10,424 nt of DNA, taken from contig CAZLWA010000089.1 in assembly GCA_964563165.1 (NCBI GenBank), positions 1 through 10,424 on the forward strand, given 5' to 3'. Position 1 is the first letter of the stretch, and each line of letters starts with the position of its first letter. The translations under genes were made by a program, and so were the position numbers. Below are positions 6,613 through 10,424 of the stretch, in pieces. A model generated the notes under the pieces. The model was not told the DNA's origin. It saw only the letters and a program-made list of their open reading frames with translations, and ran no database searches. The DNA comes from CAZLWA01 sp964563165. GTDB taxonomy: Bacteria; CLD3; SB21.

Positions 6613-7443
6613 TTAAGCGAGAGTATTGGAAAAATCCGACACGCGGTGTTTTCGGGTAAAAAAATCGCCTAACGTATTTTCGTTGACCAAATAAGAGGAA
6701 GGAATTTCACCGGTAAACTCTTTGAAATCGCGGATGAAATGGGCTTGATCATAATAGCCACAATGCAAAGCGATCTCAACCCATCGCGGATTTGGCTCGG
6801 GACCGAGCAGTCTAAAAACTTTCTGAAAACGTACGAGGCGCGCCAACAGCTTCGGGCCGATTCCGACGCGCTCCTGGAATTTACGTTCTATCTGTCTTGC
6901 ACTCAAGGATATCTCCGATACCAGCCTGTCCAAAATCAGATTGCCGCCGCTGGAAATAATTTGTTGAACGGCATAAGCGATCTTGTTATCCCCATCCGTA
7001 TGTAAACGGCGCATAAGAATTCTTTCCGCGTCGAGAACCTGGGAATCGAAATTACCGGCGCCTGCCAAACGAGCCGTTAATTCTTCGGCCAATCTCCCCC
7101 ACACAGCATCCAGGTTCTGAATCTTGTCGGTGACACCATCCAAAGCAAATTGGAGAAATGGAAATGCACCGCCCGGCTGAAACCGTATCCCAAAAAGATG
7201 AATGCGTCCGGTCGGTTCGATCACAGTATGATCCCGCATCTGGCCTACGAGCAGCGCCGGGGGCTGGATTTCGGTGCTGCCATCCCTATGATAACGCAGG
7301 AAAGGGTTGGACAGATTAAACACAATTTCCATGCGCCCATCGGGAAAAATCTTTTCTTTTTTTCCGGCGCCTTCCAACCTCCAAAACGATTCGATGTAAA
7401 GGGCCAATGGCGGTGTTGGAGTTTTTTCAAAGAATTGAATCAC
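6613..7443 (-). CDS. AraC-family transcriptional regulator with DUF6597-like N-terminus
   Basis: A 276-residue regulator. The N-terminal part (about 1-110; FFEKTPTPPLALYIESFW, FPDGRMEIVFNLSNPF, LLVGQM, FGIRFQPGGAFPFL) is the DUF6597-type sensory domain that often precedes an AraC DNA-binding domain. The C-terminal part has two helix-turn-helix units, about 171-192 (LDRLVSEISLSARQIERKF) and 221-243 (WVEIALHCGYYDQAHFIRDF), and ends FTGEIPSSYL, the usual AraC signature. The ligand cannot be inferred. The start is GTG 7443: an in-frame TGA lies seven codons upstream with no ATG between, and the first residues align with the domain. No clear Shine-Dalgarno is present. It is divergent from lipoprotein copy 3 across 112 bases and upstream of the DUF6265 gene, so these two are its most likely local targets. 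Confidence 0.88.
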   Translation of the reverse strand: MIQFFEKTPTPPLALYIESFWRLEGAGKKEKIFPDGRMEIVFNLSNPFLRYHRDGSTEIQPPALLVGQMRDHTVIEPTGRIHLFGIRFQPGGAFPFLQFALDGVTDKIQNLDAVWGRLAEELTARLAGAGNFDSQVLDAERILMRRLHTDGDNKIAYAVQQIISSGGNLILDRLVSEISLSARQIERKFQERVGIGPKLLARLVRFQKVFRLLGPEPNPRWVEIALHCGYYDQAHFIRDFKEFTGEIPSSYLVNENTLGDFFTRKHRVSDFSNTLA

Positions 7444-7483
7444 GGGATAATCAATTATTATTCATACGACAAAAGCTTACTAC

Positions 7484-7512
7484 TTGAATCTTAATAAAAT
7501 TTCTGTAAATTT
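7484..7512 (+). promoter_or_regulatory. Probable promoter of lipoprotein copy 3, in the divergent region with the AraC regulator
   Basis: TTGAAT (7484-7489) with TAAATT 16 bases, or AAATTT 17 bases, downstream. It sits in the 112-base region between the regulator's GTG (7443) and the copy 3 ATG (7556). The segment is homologous to the copy 2 leader (ACTTGAATCTTAATA, then AATTTCAA, then AAAAACCAATAC). The -10 match is imperfect. A possible opposite-strand promoter for the regulator (TTCAAG, 16 bases, TATGAA) overlaps the same stretch. Confidence 0.4.
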
Positions 7513-7555
7513 CAACCACAGTGTTCAAAAACCAATACTTAAGTCAGGAGTTACC

Positions 7556-8110
7556 ATGTTAAACAAAATTGCTTCGATGACATCGGCGCTGGCGCTGATG
7601 ATCGTGATCGGCTGCGGAGGACCTCCGCAGGAAGAAATTAACAAAGCTAAGGCGAATAAAGCCGCCGCAGAAACGGCAAAAGCCGATGTGTACGCGACGG
7701 ATCAGTATGATGCCGGCGCAAAAGCCTGGGTGGCAGCCGAAGAGGCCGGTTTTGTCAAAGACTGGGCCAAAGCGAAGAAAGACTATGCGGAAGCGGCGAG
7801 ACTATTTGATGTAGCCGCGAAAGCCGCGCCGGCCGGCCATGATCAAATGAAAAATGACGTGTCAAAAGCTATTGCGGATTTCGATACCAAAATGGGCGCA
7901 GGTAATAAAGACATGGCTTCTAAAATGAAAACTATGAAGAAAGAGGATAAAGCCGCTATGGACAAAGCCGGCAAAGAATGCGCGGCGCTTTCGGCAGAGG
8001 CCAAAGACATGCTTGGCAAGGACGATATTAGCGGCGCCAAAGACAAAATCGACGAGGCTAATAAGCACCTGGATGAAATGGCCGCGAAGATGATGCCGGC
8101 TAAGAAATAG
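7556..8110 (+). CDS. Small Ala/Lys-rich lipoprotein, copy 3 of 3
   Basis: A 184-residue paralogue of copies 1 and 2. The ATG at 7556 follows TCAGGAG by six bases and begins MLNKIASMTSALALMIVIGC, with Cys20 as the lipidation site. An in-frame ATG 72 bases upstream lies inside the presumed promoter and is not used. The first half is close to copy 2 (about 79% by hand count). The second half is clearly diverged: it keeps MKKEDKAAMDK, the single mature cysteine (Cys142) and GKDDISGAKDKI, but loses the HAGMMTMMNPP tail and ends KMMPAKK. It is predicted to be an almost wholly helical, lipid-anchored envelope protein; function unknown. It stands apart from copies 1 and 2 because the AraC/DUF6265 pair lies between, and it has its own terminator. 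Confidence 0.86.
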   Translation: MLNKIASMTSALALMIVIGCGGPPQEEINKAKANKAAAETAKADVYATDQYDAGAKAWVAAEEAGFVKDWAKAKKDYAEAARLFDVAAKAAPAGHDQMKNDVSKAIADFDTKMGAGNKDMASKMKTMKKEDKAAMDKAGKECAALSAEAKDMLGKDDISGAKDKIDEANKHLDEMAAKMMPAKK

Positions 8111-8131
8111 AATTTCTGTAAAATCTGACCG

Positions 8132-8168
8132 AAACCTATAAGGTTTTAAAAACCTATAGGTTTTTTTT
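8132..8168 (+). terminator. Terminator of lipoprotein copy 3
   Basis: AAACCTATA (8132-8140) pairs with TATAGGTTT (8155-8163), and inside this GGTTT pairs with AAACC over a TAA loop, giving a stem of about 14 pairs with one bulged A, followed by a run of T. It is unrelated in sequence to the terminators of copies 1 and 2. The T-run overlaps the stop codon of the convergent gene at 8167. Confidence 0.85.
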
Positions 8169-8814
8169 ATTTCCTCAACAATTTAAACGCGTGATTCCAC
8201 GTACTTGTTGCAGCGCCGTAAATGACCCACAGAATGCAGAGCGGCTCGAGCAATCGCGCGCCTTCTATGCCGCCGATATCAATCGAGCCCGGCCAGCCGA
8301 ACGCGGTGAGAATTTCCGTGACTTTCTTCTTCGCCTCGGCGTCATTGCCGCAGATGAACATATCCGGTACGCCGCCCGGAAATTGCGGATTGACCATGTG
8401 TGCATTGCCGACGATATTAAAACATTTAACGACTTTAGCACCGGGCAGCCAGCGCTGAACCTGCTCACCGCCGGAGTCTGTGTGGCCCAGAGCCAATCGC
8501 GGCGGCATGCCTTTGCTGAAATCCAGTGGGTTGGTCGTGTCGATCACGACCTTACCCGCAAAATTTTTCGGATTCGCAAGTTTGACCGCGTTTTCCGTTC
8601 CGGTCCACAGCGTCGCAAGAACAATCACTTCACCGAACGCGGCAGAGTCGGCGAACGTTCCTGCCGAAGCTTTCGCGCCATTCTTCGCCGCCCATGTTTT
8701 CGCTTTTTCATTGTTCGCCTCGCGCGAACCCATTTTCACTTCATGTCCCAATTTGATAAATCCGCTGCCGAGCACCTGCCCGACATCGCCTGTGCCGAGA
8801 ATGGAGATTTTCAT
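8167..8814 (-). CDS. NADP-binding, NADPH-dependent F420 reductase-like protein
   Basis: A 215-residue Rossmann protein of the F420-oxidoreductase/NADP-binding family. Visible features: the glycine motif ILGTGDVG (Gly7, Gly9, Gly12), Ser30-Arg31 at the end of the second strand in MGSREANNEKA, which usually reads the 2'-phosphate of NADPH, then VIVLATLW, VVIDTTNPLD, VVKCFNIVGN and GGIEGARLLEPLCILWV. In organisms lacking F420 such proteins are annotated as NADPH-dependent F420 reductase-like or simply NAD(P)-binding, and their substrate is unknown; nothing here shows an F420 pathway. The ATG is preceded by AAAGGA at good spacing. It is convergent with lipoprotein copy 3 and shares the strand with the upstream DinB gene, 76 bases away. 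That gap contains a 13-base palindrome (8856-8868). Confidence 0.83.
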   Translation of the reverse strand: MKISILGTGDVGQVLGSGFIKLGHEVKMGSREANNEKAKTWAAKNGAKASAGTFADSAAFGEVIVLATLWTGTENAVKLANPKNFAGKVVIDTTNPLDFSKGMPPRLALGHTDSGGEQVQRWLPGAKVVKCFNIVGNAHMVNPQFPGGVPDMFICGNDAEAKKKVTEILTAFGWPGSIDIGGIEGARLLEPLCILWVIYGAATSTWNHAFKLLRK

Positions 8815-8855
8815 GAGAATCCTTTCATTCTAAGAATATTAAGATATCCTATCGG

Positions 8856-8868
8856 AAGATTGAATCTT
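8856..8868. promoter_or_regulatory. Perfect palindrome upstream of the F420 reductase-like gene
   Basis: AAGATTGAATCTT is a perfect inverted repeat (6-base arms, one central base) in the 76-base gap between the DinB stop and the reductase-like start, 41 bases before the ATG. It could be an operator. Its right half with the next base, TTGAATCTTA, also occurs in the leaders of lipoprotein copies 2 and 3. Confidence 0.3.
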
Positions 8869-8890
8869 AGAGCCCCTATTTGCCGGCGTT

Positions 8891-9337
8891 CTATTTCCCT
8901 ACCAATCTCCGATGATAATTAATTTGCCCCAGATGATAATTCAAATGTCCGACCAGCGTCAGCAGCCAGAATTCCGTGGTCATCGGTTTTTTGAACACTT
9001 CAATGGGATAGTTTTTATCGAAATCGCTCACATGCATTTGACTGAGCGTTTCGGGAATGATGTGCATCGTTTCTTCAATGTTTTTGAGCAGCTCCGATCT
9101 GGGAATATTTTTAACCGCAAATTCCGCATCGCGGTCCCGCACGTAACCGCTTTTTCCGAGTACCGCCCCGATGAAATATCTCAGTCCGCCCGTAATGTGC
9201 ACACAGAGATTGCCGGCGGAATTATTTGTGCCGGGCGCCGTGAGCCAGAGTTTGGATTCGTCCGAATACGATTCGATCTCTTTTTTTAGCGTGGCAAGGT
9301 CGCGTTCGAAAATGTCTATGAGGGAATGTGCAAGCAT
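8891..9337 (-). CDS. DinB-family (four-helix, metal-binding) protein
   Basis: A 148-residue protein with the DinB-fold three-histidine metal site: His47 in GNLCVHITGGLRYF, and His131 and His135 in LVGHLNYHLGQINYHRRL. The helix pattern and the length fit the DUF1572/DinB_2 branch. Characterised relatives include metal-dependent thiol transferases using bacillithiol or mycothiol and other hydrolase-like enzymes. The substrate is unknown here. It should be cytoplasmic. It starts at ATG 9335-9337 with AAAGGAAGG about 8 bases upstream; that leader directly adjoins a unit of the 51-base repeat array. Downstream on the same strand lies the F420 reductase-like gene, which may be co-transcribed. Confidence 0.85.
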   Translation of the reverse strand: MLAHSLIDIFERDLATLKKEIESYSDESKLWLTAPGTNNSAGNLCVHITGGLRYFIGAVLGKSGYVRDRDAEFAVKNIPRSELLKNIEETMHIIPETLSQMHVSDFDKNYPIEVFKKPMTTEFWLLTLVGHLNYHLGQINYHRRLVGK

Positions 9338-9430
9338 AGTTTTTTCCTTCCTTTGGTTCGCCCCTACGGGCTTTTGAAAATAATATGAATCTCCATTCTA
9401 CAAACAGGTCGCCGCTACGGGGCTCATTAA
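9338..9430 (-). repeat. Left half of repeat array: two ~51 bp units in minus orientation
   Basis: Read on the minus strand, two units carry the cores GCCCCGTAGCGGC (9411-9423) and GCCCGTAGGGGC (9360-9371), 52 bases apart. The first continues GACCTGTTTGTAGAA and the second GAACCAAAGG. These match the consensus of the four plus-strand units to the right, but with GCCCC/GGGGC in place of GCTCC/GGAGC, so the small hairpin is kept by compensating changes. The second unit runs directly into the ribosome binding site of the DinB gene. Confidence 0.7.
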
Positions 9431-9473
9431 CGGCATTAACCCCCTATGATAAACCATTTTTCTAGTCTCGCAA
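9431..9473. other. Unique centre between the two halves of the repeat array
   Basis: About 43 bases of AT-rich sequence that separate the outward-facing repeat halves. ATTAAC occurs twice at its left edge (9426-9431 and 9435-9440). No open reading frame, promoter or hairpin is evident. Confidence 0.4.
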
Positions 9474-9651
9474 TTAAGCTCCGTAAGCGCGTTCCATTTG
9501 TAGTAAGAACGGTTCTAACCGAAAAGTTGAGCTCCGTAGGAGCGAACCGTCTGTAGAAGGAGATGAATCAGAAAGTCTAAGCTTCGTAGGAGCGCCCTGT
9601 TTGTAGTAAACATTTCAAACAGCAAATCTAAGCTCCGTAGGAGCGAACTGT
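9474..9651 (+). repeat. Right half of repeat array: four ~51 bp units in plus orientation
   Basis: Four degenerate direct repeats have cores beginning at 9478, 9531, 9581 and 9632, a period of 53, 50 and 51 bases. The shared part reads TAAGCTCCGTAGGAGCGAAC, then TGTTTGTAGTAA; the remaining 20 or so bases of each unit differ. Each core can fold into a GCTCC-GTA-GGAGC mini-hairpin; the first unit is the most decayed (GCTCCGTAAGCGC). The last unit stops at the stop codon of the HAD gene (9652-9654). There are no nearby cas genes or transposase. Confidence 0.75.
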
Positions 9652-10335
9652 TCATAATATCGCATTTAATTTGTCTAATCTATCTATTGCATACGTCGGT
9701 TTGATCCCCGTCTTATTTTCCTTGCTATCCGGGTTGAACCAGCATGTGTCGATCCCGAAATTGATCCCGCCCTGAATATCCGATTTCAAATTGTCACCGA
9801 CAATGAGCGTCGATATTTTTTCAGTGTGATCAATTTGCTTCAGAGCATACTCGAATATTCCCGGCTGCGGTTTAGCGACGCCGATATCTTCGGAAACAAC
9901 GATCGCTGAAAAATATTTATAAACCGGCGAAACCCTGAACCTGGGATGCTGCACCGACGTCAACCCGTTGGTCAGCAAGACCAATTTGTAATGTTTGGCT
10001 AGTTGAACGACCAGATCCTCCGCACCGTTGAGAAGAAATGATCCTTGCGAAAGCGCATTCAAATAAAAATCTGAAAACGCCTGTGCATCCAGCGTTAAAT
10101 CCACTTCATTGAAATATCTGCGGAAGCGTTCCGTTTTCAATTCGTCCGCAGAGATCTTGTGCTCTTCCAGTTCCGACCAGACCTGCGTATTGATATCGTT
10201 GTAGATCTTGAGATGAAGAGGTTCATTGTAGGATGCGCCGAAATGCCGGAAACTTTCCGAGAGGGCAAATTTTTCAGCCCGGTCAAAGTCGAAGAGTGTT
10301 CCGTCGGCATCGAATAAAATGACTTTATATTTCAT
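9652..10335 (-). CDS. yjjG: HAD-family hydrolase, YjjG/YfnB-type nucleotidase
   Basis: A 227-residue HAD phosphatase. Motif I is FDADGTLF with nucleophile Asp9 and acid/base Asp11; motif II is LLTNG (Thr122-Asn123); motif III lysine is Lys155 in GVAKPQPGIFEYAL; motif IV is GDNLKSDIQGG (Asp181, Asp186). The C1 cap is helical. The full motif set plus SEDIGVAKP, GGINFGIDTCWFNP and the PTYAIDRLDKL ending match, from memory, the YjjG/YfnB subfamily, whose E. coli member is a pyrimidine nucleotidase acting in nucleotide-pool cleaning. The start is set at ATG 10333-10335 because it sits right before the conserved first strand. The in-frame GTG at 10350 would add five residues and lies within a short repeat. 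The stop codon abuts the 51-base repeat array. Confidence 0.87.
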   Translation of the reverse strand: MKYKVILFDADGTLFDFDRAEKFALSESFRHFGASYNEPLHLKIYNDINTQVWSELEEHKISADELKTERFRRYFNEVDLTLDAQAFSDFYLNALSQGSFLLNGAEDLVVQLAKHYKLVLLTNGLTSVQHPRFRVSPVYKYFSAIVVSEDIGVAKPQPGIFEYALKQIDHTEKISTLIVGDNLKSDIQGGINFGIDTCWFNPDSKENKTGIKPTYAIDRLDKLNAIL

Positions 10336-10347
10336 ATTTCTGCATCC

Positions 10348-10405
10348 CACGAATCACGAAAAAACACTGAAAAGACCATTTGCCCGCGAAATACGCGAAA
10401 AACAC
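10348..10405. repeat. Short CACGAA/CGCGAA direct repeats upstream of the HAD gene
   Basis: CACGAATCACGAAAAAACAC (10348-10367) recurs with a few changes at 10385-10405 as CGCGAAATACGCGAAAAACA plus C, after a 17-base gap. Each copy itself holds two CRCGAA units. I recall similar CACGAA-rich strings as interspersed repeats in many environmental genomes. The last 19 bases of the window show nothing else. Confidence 0.5.
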
Positions 10406-10424
10406 CAATGATTTGAAAACAAAA

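Noticed and set aside
8167..8814. Evidence for a coenzyme F420 pathway
   Set aside because: The fold family name mentions F420, but such NADP-binding proteins are widespread in bacteria without F420 and no F420 biosynthesis or F420-using gene is present.
8191..8922. A 243-codon open frame on the plus strand
   Set aside because: It is antisense to the F420 reductase-like gene, whose Rossmann motifs and ribosome binding site are clear. The opposite-strand product is Arg-rich and shows no domain.
9474..9651. CRISPR array
   Set aside because: The direct repeats at a ~51 base period look CRISPR-like at first, but the units are degenerate, the variable parts are only about 20 bases, the orientation flips at the left half, and no cas genes are nearby.
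10336..10350. GTG start at 10350 for the HAD hydrolase
   Set aside because: It adds five residues not expected before the first strand of the fold, and lies in a short repeat; the ATG at 10335 fits the family.

Overview
The window reads as a chromosomal stretch from a free-living or environmental bacterium of moderate GC content. The genes use AAGGAG-type ribosome binding sites and ATG/GTG starts, and the lipoproteins carry ordinary Gly-Cys lipoboxes. The mix of gene families (several DinB-fold proteins, an AraC regulator with a DUF6597-like N-terminus, a DUF6265 protein, a plant/cyanobacterial-length IspH) would fit the wider Bacteroidota/Chlorobi/Ignavibacteria neighbourhood or a similar uncultivated lineage. 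That placement is inference: there is no rRNA or tRNA here to anchor it.

Left block (1-4437), all on the minus strand. Read in the direction of transcription it holds a YjbR/MmcQ-family protein, a succinate-semialdehyde-type aldehyde dehydrogenase, the isoprenoid enzyme IspH, a membrane-anchored SGNH hydrolase whose ATG directly follows the ispH stop codon, and then the first 32 codons of a DinB-family gene that runs off the left edge.

Middle block (4438-8168). Three paralogous small lipoproteins (about 184-190 residues, rich in Ala, Lys and Met) are encoded on the plus strand. Each has its own leader and its own hairpin terminator, so they look like three single-gene transcription units. 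A minus-strand pair, an AraC-family regulator followed by a secreted DUF6265 protein, sits between copies 2 and 3, and the regulator shares its upstream region with copy 3. Copy 2 is a mosaic: its leader and N-terminal half resemble copy 3, while its C-terminal half and terminator resemble copy 1.

Right block (8167-10424), again minus strand: an NADP-binding F420-oxidoreductase-like protein, a second DinB-family protein, and a YjjG/YfnB-like HAD phosphatase. Between the last two lies a roughly 300 bp repeat region. It has six degenerate units of about 51 bp built on a small GCTCC-GTA-GGAGC hairpin, two facing left and four facing right around a unique centre. A second kind of short repeat (CACGAA/CGCGAA) lies upstream of the HAD gene at the right edge.

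Most of the window is housekeeping or general stress/metabolite-repair type genes. The parts that ordinary annotation does not explain are the lipoprotein family with its mosaic middle copy, the mirror-arranged 51 bp repeat array, and a recurring ATCTTAATA motif in several gene leaders.
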